Shown here: positions 35,427 to 44,073 of the stretch, piece after piece
Layout of the letters: every line of letters begins with the position of its first letter
Numbering within the stretch: the stretch's first letter is position 1
Assembly: GCA_964406605.1 (NCBI GenBank)
Contig: CAYOSF010000014.1
Span: 1 to 64,000, forward strand
Reading direction: 5' to 3'
DNA: 64,000 nucleotides
Source of the DNA: CAYOSF01 sp964406605
Lineage (GTDB): Bacteria > Chloroflexota > Dehalococcoidia > DSTF01 > RBG-16-68-14
The notes under the pieces: generated by a model
What the model was told of the DNA's origin: nothing
Database searches by the model: none
The model's input: the letters and a program-made list of their open reading frames with translations, nothing else
Program-made: the position numbers and the translations under genes

Positions 35427-38213
35427 CTACCTCGCCCGCTCCACCTCGACGCGCACGGCGCGCTCGTTGGGGACCGGCTGCCACTCGAACGACCAATAGC
35501 GCAGGTGGCCGTAGCCGCCTGCGAAGCCCAGCCACTTCACCAGGCCCGGCTCCACGTCCTCGGCCCCCTGCCAGCGGGCGAACTGGTACGGCTCCCAGCC
35601 GTTGTACATCACCACCAGCCCCGGCGCGACGCCCGGCGCCAGCCGCGCGTGCACGCGGTACCGGCCGACATCGTTGTGAACGGTGACCGGGTCATCGTCC
35701 GCTATGCCGCGGGCGACGGCGTCGCCCGGGTTCAGGAACACGAAGGGATGCCCTCGGTGGGTGGCGAGCATCAGCCGGTTCACCTGGTTGGTCGAGTGGC
35801 TGCTCCAGCGGTTGTGGCCGCTGATCAGCCGCAGCGGGTAGTCGCCTCCCTGTTCGGGCGGGGGCTTGTGGCAGGGCAGTTCCTCGCCCGCCTCCAGGAA
35901 CCACGGATGCTCGATGTAGAACTGTGCCCGCCGCGACAGCGTCGGGTAAGGCTGTAGTCGCTCGACGTGGTTGCGGAACGGCGTCAGGGTCTCGTTCGGG
36001 GATGGGTCGGCGGCCTGCGTGAGCCCATAGGGCGAGATGCCCCAGGACAGGAATCGCATGAATCCGCGCTCTCGCATGGTCTCCATCGTCGTGCCGGGCG
36101 GCAGGTTACCGGCGACGACCGTGTCGGTCACCATCTCCTCGGCCACCTGCTCGGCGGTGAGGACGGCGCCGCCCTTGCTCAGCGACTGGAACAGGCCGGC
36201 GATGCGACGTGTCTGTCCCGACGCGTCGACGAACTCCTCGATCCCGCGGGCCGCGGCGCGCTCCTCGAGCTTCCGCGCAAGCGCCAGGGCGATCTCCCAC
36301 TCGCTCTTCGACTCGCCCGCCGGCGGCACGGCGCGGTCGGAGAAAGTGATCCCCATCGACCGCGGCATCGGCATCTGGAACGACGCTTTCTCGTAATGCT
36401 GCGCCGCCGGCAGCACGACGTCCGAGTGCATCGCCGTAGTGGACATGCGCCAGTCGCCGGTGACGACCAGCTTCAGCTTGGGCCACAACTCCCTCAGCAG
36501 CAGCCGCTGGCCGCCGCGCGTCCGCCGCAGGAAGTTGCCGCCGCACTCAACGAGCACGCGGGGCTCCACGTCCGCCGCGGGCCGGGCCGACGGCCACCAC
36601 CCCGACTCTTCGGCCTCCCGCACGTACTCGTCGAACGTCCGCTTCATCGACGGATCGGTCCACCGACGCCAGCGCTCCGCGTGGCCGGTGTGCCGGTGCC
36701 AGAAGAAGGCGGGAGGCGACGAGCCGCCGCCCTGCCCCAGGCGCTGCGACAGCTCGACGGATGCGATCTCGTCCGTCATCGTCGGATCCTCGGCCCGGAT
36801 GGCATCGACCATCGCGCGGCGGGCGGCCAGGACTTGGCGGGCCGCCTCGGGGCCGGCGGCGGGCTTCATGCCGAATACGAACGCCCCGTCGAAGCCGGCC
36901 ACCGCCCACTGGTGAAAGCCGGTCCCTTTGCGGCCCCAGTTGCCGGTGAGGCCCGCGAGGAGCGCGTAGGAGCGCTGGATCAGGTCGCCGTGGAAGTACT
37001 TGCCGGAGGTCAGTCCCAGCAGGAAATTCGTGCGCCGCGCCGCCACCTTCCTGGCCAGCGATCGCACGACGTCCGGGTGGACGCCGCACAGCTCGGGCGC
37101 GCGCTCCGGCGCGTAGTCCGCCAGCCGCTCGCGGAGCGCCTCGAACACAGGCCGCACCCGCACCGTCGACCCGTCCGCCAGCGTGACGTCCCGTTCTCCC
37201 TCCAGTGCCGGCTCGACTCCGTTCGTATCAAGCGTCCCGCGGGGCGCCTCCACCGGTCTTCCGGTCCGCTCGTCCAGCCAGTAGAGCTGCGCTCCGCTAC
37301 CTCCGTCCTGCATGTCCGATGCTCTCAAGTATCGGCCCGTATCGCGGCGCAGGAGCAGCGGCAGATCGGTCTGGCGCAGGACGAACTCGGGGTCGAACAG
37401 CCCCTCGTCCAGCACGACGCGACACAGGCAGAGCGCAAGCGCCGCGTCACAGCCGGCCCGGACGGGCACGTACCGGTCGGCGTGTGTTGCCGACGGCGAG
37501 CAGTCCGGCGCAATTGTCACCACCTCGCAGCCCTGATAGCGGGCCTCCGCGATGAAGTGGTACTGCGTGATCCAGGTGTAGACGGGGTTGGCGCAGGCGA
37601 TAAGAATCAGCTCCGAGTGGAACCAGTCGTCCGCGCTGGCCATCGAGTTGAACTTGCCGAAGGTGAGGTAGAGACCGGGCCCAAAGTCGTTGATGTTGGC
37701 GTTGACGTCGGTCTGCACCGCTCCCAGGTGCCCGAAGACAGAGCCGAACAACGTGGTCGCCAGGAGGCCGCCTTGGGCCGGCGTCCCCTCGTAGATGATG
37801 GAATCCGGTCCCGCCTCTTGGAGCGCGTCCAGGAGGCCGTCCGCCACGACACTCAGGGCCTCGTCCCAGGACACCCGCCTCCAGCGGCCACCTCCCCGCT
37901 CTCCATCCCGGAGCAGCGGACACAGCACCCGCTCCGGCGCATCCAGCATCCGGCTCCAGGCGACGCCCTTCTGGCAGCCGCTGGGGTTCATGTCCGGCAC
38001 GCCCTCCTCGACCGTGTCGAACACGCCGGACTGCTCCTCGCGGACGACCCGATCGCCCACGATGTACGCCTTGAACGGACACGCCTCCGGGTAGCAATCG
38101 ACGCAGTGCGTCACCGAGGCGACGCGCTCCCACTTCCACATGTCGCGGTAGCGATCGAACGTCGTCCGCACGTCGACGGACTTCGATATTCGGGATAGCT
38201 GTTTCTTGCTCAA
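35427..38213 (-). CDS. Type II DMSO-reductase-family molybdopterin oxidoreductase, alpha subunit (copy 3, orphan)
   Basis: A 928-residue paralog of copies 1 and 2. Cluster motif: VTHCVDCYPEACP (His36, Cys37, 40, 45) and NPSGCQKG (Cys80). Shared features include LTGNWGRKGTG and the C-terminal GLVKWLGFAGGYGHLRYWS. No Tat signal. The best start is TTG at 38213, with GGAGG ending 5 nt before it; a GTG at 38219 overlaps the Shine-Dalgarno site, and a farther TTG at 38255 lacks one. No beta, gamma or chaperone gene is adjacent, so it needs a shared partner. Substrate unknown. Confidence 0.88.
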   Translation of the reverse strand: MSKKQLSRISKSVDVRTTFDRYRDMWKWERVASVTHCVDCYPEACPFKAYIVGDRVVREEQSGVFDTVEEGVPDMNPSGCQKGVAWSRMLDAPERVLCPLLRDGERGGGRWRRVSWDEALSVVADGLLDALQEAGPDSIIYEGTPAQGGLLATTLFGSVFGHLGAVQTDVNANINDFGPGLYLTFGKFNSMASADDWFHSELILIACANPVYTWITQYHFIAEARYQGCEVVTIAPDCSPSATHADRYVPVRAGCDAALALCLCRVVLDEGLFDPEFVLRQTDLPLLLRRDTGRYLRASDMQDGGSGAQLYWLDERTGRPVEAPRGTLDTNGVEPALEGERDVTLADGSTVRVRPVFEALRERLADYAPERAPELCGVHPDVVRSLARKVAARRTNFLLGLTSGKYFHGDLIQRSYALLAGLTGNWGRKGTGFHQWAVAGFDGAFVFGMKPAAGPEAARQVLAARRAMVDAIRAEDPTMTDEIASVELSQRLGQGGGSSPPAFFWHRHTGHAERWRRWTDPSMKRTFDEYVREAEESGWWPSARPAADVEPRVLVECGGNFLRRTRGGQRLLLRELWPKLKLVVTGDWRMSTTAMHSDVVLPAAQHYEKASFQMPMPRSMGITFSDRAVPPAGESKSEWEIALALARKLEERAAARGIEEFVDASGQTRRIAGLFQSLSKGGAVLTAEQVAEEMVTDTVVAGNLPPGTTMETMRERGFMRFLSWGISPYGLTQAADPSPNETLTPFRNHVERLQPYPTLSRRAQFYIEHPWFLEAGEELPCHKPPPEQGGDYPLRLISGHNRWSSHSTNQVNRLMLATHRGHPFVFLNPGDAVARGIADDDPVTVHNDVGRYRVHARLAPGVAPGLVVMYNGWEPYQFARWQGAEDVEPGLVKWLGFAGGYGHLRYWSFEWQPVPNERAVRVEVERAR

Positions 38214-38619
38214 GCGCACCTCCAACGGCCGATGGCTCCGAGCGCCCTCTTTCAAGACGCGGACATGGTATCACCGCAGGCCCGCCAGCGGTGGGGACAC
38301 GGCGGCAACGGACGCCAAGCGGCCAACCTGGCGTTTCTCCGGCAGATCCTGGATGACAAGTCGCTGCTATACTTGCGTGACAAGATGCTGCATACTAGTA
38401 TGTAAACCTGTGGCCAGTGCCGAGCGGCCGGTCTCAAGGTTCCTGGCAGATCCGCTCGGGTTCGGCTTTGAAGGTTCGCAGGCCGGGTGCTAGGACAGGT
38501 ACCCGTCTTGTAGCCCAGGATGGGGCTGGCCTTTCCGCGTGGACCGCGCGGGCGGGGCAGCAAGCAGGGCGATGGCCGAGGGAATTCGGCCATGCGGCCC
38601 GGAGGGAGATGACGATCGC
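38214..38619. promoter_or_regulatory. Divergent region with a palindrome-containing promoter for the triple-HTH gene
   Basis: About 400 bases. On the plus strand TTGCGT (38373-38378), a 17-nt spacer and TAGTAT (38396-38401) form a candidate promoter. The -10 sits inside a perfect 12-bp palindrome, CATACTAGTATG (38391-38402), a natural operator position. The 200 bases from there to the start codon at 38620 are GC-rich with several short stems and no ORF, so a structured leader or small RNA is possible. Autoregulation by the downstream HTH protein is a reasonable guess. Confidence 0.45.
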
Positions 38620-39207
38620 ATGACAACTGTGGACAAGTTGCCGGCCTTGGCCAAGAAGGGCCTCACCCAAGCGGAAGCGGCCAGGAAGTTGGGCGTTTCT
38701 CGGCAGCGCGTGAGTCAACTCGTGGCCAAACTCCGTCTGAAGTTCAGAACCTATGCTCGACCCGTGAAGACAGCCCGCCTGGCCGCGCTCGCGAAGCGGG
38801 GGCTGACACAGACGGAGACCGCCAAGCAGCTCGGGGTGTCTCAGCAGCGCGTCAGCAAACTGGCCTCAGAGCACGGCATCACCTTCTCGCCGCTGTCGAT
38901 GAGGCCGAGGGCTCCTACCACCAAGCTCGGAAAGGTGATGCAGGGGGCAAGGCTGAAGCACGGCTACAGCTACACGAAGCTCGCCGCCCTATCGGGCCTT
39001 GACCGCCACCACATCACCGCCATCGAGGTGGGGCGCGTGAAGCGGCCTACCCCCAGAACGCTGCGTTCGCTGGCGAAGTGCCTCCGGCCCCACACGTCCT
39101 ATGCGGACCTCGCGAAGGCCGCCCAGGCCAAGGACGGCACGGGCCGCCGGGCAGCCAGCAAGAAGAGGCAGCGCACCGGCTCTCGCACGAGGAAAGCGAA
39201 GCGGTAG
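38620..39207 (+). CDS. DNA-binding protein with three helix-turn-helix motifs
   Basis: A 195-residue protein. Residues 7-38 (LPALAKKGLTQAEAARKLGV, then SRQRVSQL) and 54-85 (LAALAKRGLTQTETAKQLGV, then SQQRVSKL) are tandem near-identical HTH units repeating every 47 residues. Residues 102-158 form a third, Cro/C1-type HTH (LGKVMQGARLKHGYSYTKLA and LDRHHITAIEVGRV). The tail from 165 is very basic (KKRQRTGSRTRKAKR). No ligand or catalytic domain is visible. GGAGGGAG lies 11 nt before the ATG. Probably a nucleoid-like or phage-type regulator; targets unknown. Confidence 0.75.
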   Translation: MTTVDKLPALAKKGLTQAEAARKLGVSRQRVSQLVAKLRLKFRTYARPVKTARLAALAKRGLTQTETAKQLGVSQQRVSKLASEHGITFSPLSMRPRAPTTKLGKVMQGARLKHGYSYTKLAALSGLDRHHITAIEVGRVKRPTPRTLRSLAKCLRPHTSYADLAKAAQAKDGTGRRAASKKRQRTGSRTRKAKR

Positions 39208-39228
39208 GGTCTTACCCCGACGAGACGC

Positions 39229-39918
39229 TCAAACCAGCTCGGCCTGAACGGCTTCCGACAGCAGGTCCGGGTCGTCGTTCCGAACGTTGTTCACTCGCTT
39301 CGAGACCGGCTTCGCCGCGAGCAGCTCGTTGGGTGCCGGGACGAGGAGCGCCTGAAGCCGCTCCGCGTCGGTGTGCCCTGAGAACATCCACTCGTCAGCT
39401 TTCTCATCCGGCAGAATGACCGGCATCCGGTCATGGAAGCGCCCGACAGCGTCGTTCGCATCGGTGGTGATGATGGTGAACGTGGGCTCCCACTGGTCCG
39501 GCTCCGGTTGCCACGACTCATAGAGCCCAGCGAACAGGATCAGGCCCCCGTCCGGCCGGTGAAACCAGAGCGGCTGCCGCGCGCCCTTCCGCCCGGCCCA
39601 CTCGAAGAAGCCGTCTGCCGGCACGACACAGCGCCGCTTCTTGAACGCGTCGCGGAAGGCGGGACGCCGCCCCACGGTCTCTGCCCGTGCGTTGATCTGC
39701 TTGGGCCCCTCGTTCCGGTCCTTCGCCCAGTGGTTGATCAAGCCCCACCGCGCTTGCAGAACGGCGCGGTCTTCGTGCTCCATCCGCAGCACCAGGTGAG
39801 TCTGGCCGGGCGCGATGTTGTAGCGAGGCCGGTAGTCCCGCAGCGCCTCGGCCGGCACGCCGAGCTCGGCAGCCAGTTCGTCGGCTTCCCGCCTGGTGAG
39901 GGTGAAGCGACCACACAT
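39229..39918 (-). CDS. SRAP-domain protein (YedK/HMCES family)
   Basis: A 229-residue protein starting Met-Cys-Gly-Arg-Phe, so that Cys2 becomes the N-terminal nucleophile that crosslinks to abasic sites in single-stranded DNA. Other conserved parts: YNIAPGQ, QINARAETV, VVPADGFFEW (active-site Glu) and FHDRMPVIL (His). It protects abasic sites from strand breakage in the cytoplasm. The ATG at 39918 is fixed by the Cys2 requirement. It is convergent with the triple-HTH gene. Confidence 0.95.
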   Translation of the reverse strand: MCGRFTLTRREADELAAELGVPAEALRDYRPRYNIAPGQTHLVLRMEHEDRAVLQARWGLINHWAKDRNEGPKQINARAETVGRRPAFRDAFKKRRCVVPADGFFEWAGRKGARQPLWFHRPDGGLILFAGLYESWQPEPDQWEPTFTIITTDANDAVGRFHDRMPVILPDEKADEWMFSGHTDAERLQALLVPAPNELLAAKPVSKRVNNVRNDDPDLLSEAVQAELV

Positions 39919-40003
39919 CCCACTCGAGTGTACCAGGGCCAGGGTGAAGGAGACTACGTTTTGCTGCCCGGAGGCACGGGGCGCCCCGGTGTTCGGCGCG
40001 CGC

Positions 40004-41887
40004 CTAGCGGCCCACGACACTCGGCCGTGGCGACAACCGACGTTCCGCAAGTAGTCCGGCGGTCCACGAACCTGGGAACCAACCCACGACGCTCTTGACC
40101 AGGGCGAACCGCGGCAAGCTAGCCGCAATGCGGAGGTCCGTGGCCTTCGCGGCAACGATTGCGAGAGCGGCGGCCAGCGCCGGTGTCGCGAGGTTCACGC
40201 CGACGACTGCGACCGGTATCAGGAAGAACAATACGGACGGCACCGCAACGGCGAAGACATCGCGCCGGTAGGCCACCAGGAGCGCCGCGGGCAGCAGCAG
40301 AATCTGGAGGTCCTGTATGTGGATGTGCGGGCTGGTGAGGATGGTCGCGGTCGCCAGGGCAAGCGCCGGTCGGGAGCCGTCGTCCAGGCGATCGCAGCGG
40401 CGCCACACGTGGACCGCCGCCATCAGCGTGGCGACCGTCGCGACGCCGGACAACACCAGGGAAGTCGGCCGTGAGACGCCCGGGAGCGCCGCCGCGAGGA
40501 ACGAGGCCCAGCCGTACATGTGCGCCCTGTCCACGCCGTATTCCGCCTGCCAGCTCAGGCTTTCGAGGATCAGAGTTGGATACGAGACGAACGTCACATC
40601 GGGGCCGACCAGCGCCACCGATGCGGCTCCCAGGATTGCGGCTCCCGCCGCGTACCCACCCAGAGCCCGCCAACGGCGCGTCGCGACCAGATAGACGATG
40701 GGCACAAGTGCCAGGTGGGGCTTGATGAGAGATGCTGCCAGCACCAGCCCGGCGGGAGCTTCGCGGCCGCCCTTCAGCAGCCTGTAGAAGAGCACCCATG
40801 AGAGAAGCACCAGAGATGAGAGCTGGCCGTAGAGCAGGGACCAGAATACCGGGAACGACGCCAGCGCCGCGAGCACGAAGACCAGGGCCCAGCGTCGAGG
40901 CACCCGCCTAAGCTCCGGCAGCAGCAATGCGACAGACGCAAAGACGGCCAGGGCACTGATGGCAAACCAGAGCGCCTGAGCCCGTCCGTACGGCAGGTGA
41001 GCCAGCGGCTCGAACAAGCCGGCCACGAACGGCGGATTGAGGTACACGAGTCCGTTGTGCAGTCCAGCCGGGCGGCCGAGTATCTCCCGTTCCCGTGCCG
41101 CCACAGTGTCCGGTTCGTAGAGCAAGTGGCCGAGATCGTCTCGGACCAGGGAGCCCGCCGCGTAGAAAGCGACAATGTCCTCGCGCTGATCCGCCCCACG
41201 GCCGTCCCAGCCATCGATCACACGGACGATCAGATAGCCCCAAAGCCCGATCGCCAGGAAGGCGAGGGCTGCGGCGAGCGCGTACGGAACTGCCAAGCGG
41301 GCCCGCGAGAGGGTCTGCGCGAGGATGAGGCGATCCGGCGACGCCGACACGGCCTTTTTCCGGGTCCGGCCCCAGATCACTCGTGAGTCCCAGAACCAGT
41401 TCCAGACGAAGGCGACCAGCGTGCCTAGTGTGGCTGCCACGTACGGCTCAATGCCGAAGTGGCCGCTGAGGACATTGACGCCAACCGTGAGGATGCCAAA
41501 GGTCGAGACGGCGGACTTGATATGGAACTGGGTCAGTCGCCGCCACCAGCTACCGGTCGCGGAAAGCTCCCGAAACGTCCAGCAGCCATGGATGCAGAAG
41601 ACGGCGAGGATGGACGCCTCCGCCGCCACCAGCGTAGCTACCAGCAGGCGCGCGTCCGGCGCTACGAAGAGAGGCAGACGAGCGGTCGCGCCGGGCGGCG
41701 GGAGCAGTGGCAGAGCGCCCGACTGCCCGAAGAAGAGAACCGCCTGATACACGAGATAGCCCGCCGTTCCCGCAATGACGAACCGGGCGAACGTCGGCGC
41801 GGTTTGTGCCTGCTGGAGCGCCCGCCGCCACAGGTGTGACACTTCTGAGAACGTCTCGCGTCGCCTGAGTGCTCGAACGGCCACCAT
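40004..41887 (-). CDS. GtrA-like domain fused to a GT87-type membrane glycosyltransferase
   Basis: A 627-residue polytopic membrane protein. Residues 25-175 look like a GtrA flippase domain of four helices (FVIAGTAGYLVYQAVLFF and GTLVAFVWNWFWDSRVIWG, with the typical end WNF/WxxxxxxxW). From about 215 on it is a GT-C mannosyltransferase of the GT87/DUF2029 type: an acidic D-x-R-x-E-DIVAFYAAG loop, YEPDTVAAREREILG, and VYLNPPFVAGLFEPLAHLPY, with about ten more helices and a C-terminal SPHIHIQDLQILLLP. Such enzymes transfer sugars from polyprenyl-phosphate donors outside the membrane. The fusion would couple lipid-sugar supply to transfer. The ATG at 41887 has GGAGGAGACG upstream. Confidence 0.82.
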   Translation of the reverse strand: MVAVRALRRRETFSEVSHLWRRALQQAQTAPTFARFVIAGTAGYLVYQAVLFFGQSGALPLLPPPGATARLPLFVAPDARLLVATLVAAEASILAVFCIHGCWTFRELSATGSWWRRLTQFHIKSAVSTFGILTVGVNVLSGHFGIEPYVAATLGTLVAFVWNWFWDSRVIWGRTRKKAVSASPDRLILAQTLSRARLAVPYALAAALAFLAIGLWGYLIVRVIDGWDGRGADQREDIVAFYAAGSLVRDDLGHLLYEPDTVAAREREILGRPAGLHNGLVYLNPPFVAGLFEPLAHLPYGRAQALWFAISALAVFASVALLLPELRRVPRRWALVFVLAALASFPVFWSLLYGQLSSLVLLSWVLFYRLLKGGREAPAGLVLAASLIKPHLALVPIVYLVATRRWRALGGYAAGAAILGAASVALVGPDVTFVSYPTLILESLSWQAEYGVDRAHMYGWASFLAAALPGVSRPTSLVLSGVATVATLMAAVHVWRRCDRLDDGSRPALALATATILTSPHIHIQDLQILLLPAALLVAYRRDVFAVAVPSVLFFLIPVAVVGVNLATPALAAALAIVAAKATDLRIAASLPRFALVKSVVGWFPGSWTAGLLAERRLSPRPSVVGR

Positions 41888-42091
41888 CGTCTCCTCCTGC
41901 TCCGTCCCTCTATCGTCAACGCCACCGTACGCCGAAGCCGGGAGGCTGATAAGGCACGAATGCTCCAATTCGACCTGGTGCCGATCGCGCAACCTGGACT
42001 GGTACAGACGTACTACGAGGGGGGTACGAACGGGCGATTGACGGTCCCTTCCGGCCGCCGATACAGTAACGATCGATCGCTGAGGACCATG

Positions 42092-43375
42092 ATGGCCGCG
42101 CAGACGCTGGAGAGGGCGCGGGACGCGCGAACCGGGCTGCGTCGTTGGTGGGGACGCGAGCGGCCTACCGGCGTGGCCTTGTACCTGTTCGGCGTGCGTT
42201 GGGCGGCATGGGCCGTCGCCGCCTTCATCGTGATTCTGGACGTTGTGCCCAAGGCCAACGTGCAGCGAGAACCGGCGCTCCTCATGGGCACGCTTGTCCA
42301 GAGCGCCACAGCGACCCTCTACCTCCCCCTGCTCCGCCCGCGAGTGCGCGACCTGATCCAGCGGTCTATCGGACGCGAAGTCGACGACATCTTGATAGTA
42401 AGCCTGCTGGACATGACACTCGCCCTTTGCATCGTCTTTCTCAGCGGCGGCTGGGAGAGCCCCTACTACCTCTTCGCGGTCGCTTCACTTCTCGTGCCGT
42501 CATCGATCCTCGGGCTTCGGAGCAACCTGGCACTCACCGGCGGCTTCGTCGGCGCCTACGTTGCGATTGTGTCGACGGCGGGACAGGGGACCGATGGCCC
42601 GTGGCGCGGGGCTGAGCTGAACAACTTCGCGGTCTTCATCGCAATACCGTTCATCGTCGCCCTCGTCGTGCAGTTCTTCGGTTGGATGTCCCGACAGTTG
42701 GCCGCGGAGCGCGAGACGGCGCGCCAGGTCCTGGAGGAGAACATCCGCCTGCAGCGGGAGCGCGAGGATCTGGCTGCGCAACAGGAGCGGCACCGGGTCG
42801 CGCGTGAGATCCACGACGGCATCGGCCAGTCGATCTACATGCTCTCACTGAACTTGGAGGCGGCCGCGGAGGCGGCCGCCGACCAGCCCGGCCTGGGGGA
42901 GCGCCTGCAGAGCCTGGTAGCGCTGGCGAAACAGACACTGCTGGAGGTGCGGTACTACATCTTCGATCTGAAGCCGCTGTTGGAGGGCCAGGCCGGCATC
43001 GCGGCGGCGCTGCGCAACCAGGTCCAAGAGTTCGGGACGGTCACCGGGCTGCCGGTATCGATAGAAGTAGAGGGCGAGGAGCGGAAGCTGTCCCTGGCCA
43101 AAGGTACAGCCCTCTATCGCATCGCCCAGGAGGCGCTGGCCAACACGTACCGCCACGCGAACGCATCGGAAGGACGGATACGTCTCGCCTTCGACGCGGC
43201 AACCGTGACGCTGGAGGTGCGCGACGACGGCGACGGATTCCGGCCGGACGGTTCCGGCGGCCATGGCCTGGCCAACATCCGCCGACGGGTAGAGGAGCTT
43301 TCCGGTACGCTCACTATCGAGAGCGAACCCGGAAAGGGCACGGTGGTGCATGCCACCCTACCGGTGGAGGAGTGA
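42092..43375 (+). CDS. Sensor histidine kinase, NarL/DesK type (HisKA_3)
   Basis: A 427-residue membrane sensor. The first half has five or six helices (for example WAAWAVAAFIVILDVV, FIAIPFIVALVVQFFGW). A coiled coil leads to the phosphoacceptor motif RHRVAREIHDGIGQSIYML. The ATPase domain follows: EALANTYRHANAS (N box), VRDDGDGF, GGHGLANIRRRVEEL. GAGG lies 6 nt before the ATG at 42092. The signal is presumably sensed in or at the membrane; no extracellular domain is evident. The gene overlaps its response regulator (TGATG), so the two form one two-component system. Confidence 0.93.
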   Translation: MAAQTLERARDARTGLRRWWGRERPTGVALYLFGVRWAAWAVAAFIVILDVVPKANVQREPALLMGTLVQSATATLYLPLLRPRVRDLIQRSIGREVDDILIVSLLDMTLALCIVFLSGGWESPYYLFAVASLLVPSSILGLRSNLALTGGFVGAYVAIVSTAGQGTDGPWRGAELNNFAVFIAIPFIVALVVQFFGWMSRQLAAERETARQVLEENIRLQREREDLAAQQERHRVAREIHDGIGQSIYMLSLNLEAAAEAAADQPGLGERLQSLVALAKQTLLEVRYYIFDLKPLLEGQAGIAAALRNQVQEFGTVTGLPVSIEVEGEERKLSLAKGTALYRIAQEALANTYRHANASEGRIRLAFDAATVTLEVRDDGDGFRPDGSGGHGLANIRRRVEELSGTLTIESEPGKGTVVHATLPVEE

Positions 43376-44034
43376 TGGGCGACATCCGGATTCTCGTCGT
43401 AGACGACCATGAAGTGGTGAGGACGGGACTGCGCACGCTGCTGGCCGATGCCGAAGGCTTGGTGTTCGCGGGCGAGGCAACCACCGCCGACGAGGCCGTC
43501 GCGCGGGCGCAGGCTATTCGTCCCGACCTGGTGCTGATGGATGTGCGGCTAGGGGCCGAGGGCGACGTTGGCGGGATCGAGGCGTGCCGTGAGATCCGGA
43601 GCGCCCTACCGGAGACCCGCGTGCTCATGTTCTCCTCCTACGGAGAGCGCGAGGCGGTCGTCTCATCGATCATGGCGGGCGCGGCAGGCTATCTGACGAA
43701 GAACGTGGCGCGAGCCCAGCTCCTGGACGCGCTCCGAGCGGTGGCGAGAGGCGAGTCGCTGCTGGATTCCAAGGTGACGGCTCCCCTCCTCGACCGGCTC
43801 AAGGAGCTCTCCGCCAGGGAAGAGCCTTCCGACGATCCGCTATCGCCGCGGGAGCGAGAGGTCCTGGCGCTGATTGCCCGCGGTCTGACGAATCGAGAGA
43901 TCGCCGAGGAACTGACGATCAGCGAGCACACGGCGCGCAACCACGTGACCAGCATCCTCGACAAGCTGGGCCTCTCGCGGCGCGCGGAGGCGGCCGTCTA
44001 CGCAGCCCGCCTCGGCCTGCTTCCGGAAGAATAG
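43375..44034 (+). CDS. Response regulator, NarL/FixJ type
   Basis: A 219-residue regulator. Receiver domain: ILVVDDHEVVRTGLRTLL, phospho-acceptor Asp in LVLMDVRLG, FSSYGE and YLTKNV. DNA-binding domain: LSPREREVLALIARGLTNRE and a LuxR-type recognition helix ISEHTARNHVTSILDKLGL. The ATG at 43375 overlaps the kinase stop in TGATG. A GTG one codon earlier is an alternative. Targets are not indicated by neighbours. Confidence 0.95.
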   Translation: MGDIRILVVDDHEVVRTGLRTLLADAEGLVFAGEATTADEAVARAQAIRPDLVLMDVRLGAEGDVGGIEACREIRSALPETRVLMFSSYGEREAVVSSIMAGAAGYLTKNVARAQLLDALRAVARGESLLDSKVTAPLLDRLKELSAREEPSDDPLSPREREVLALIARGLTNREIAEELTISEHTARNHVTSILDKLGLSRRAEAAVYAARLGLLPEE

Positions 44035-44073
44035 GCGCCGGCCGAACGCGGACCCGGACCACGAAGGACGCTG

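Noticed and set aside
35967..38198. 743-codon open frame antisense to molybdenum subunit 3
   Set aside because: It is the GC-rich shadow of a well-supported gene with full family motifs. The antisense product is Arg/His/Gly-rich without domains.
38214..38619. Structured small RNA between 38402 and 38609
   Set aside because: Several short stems are visible but no known RNA family signature; GC-rich sequence forms such stems by chance.
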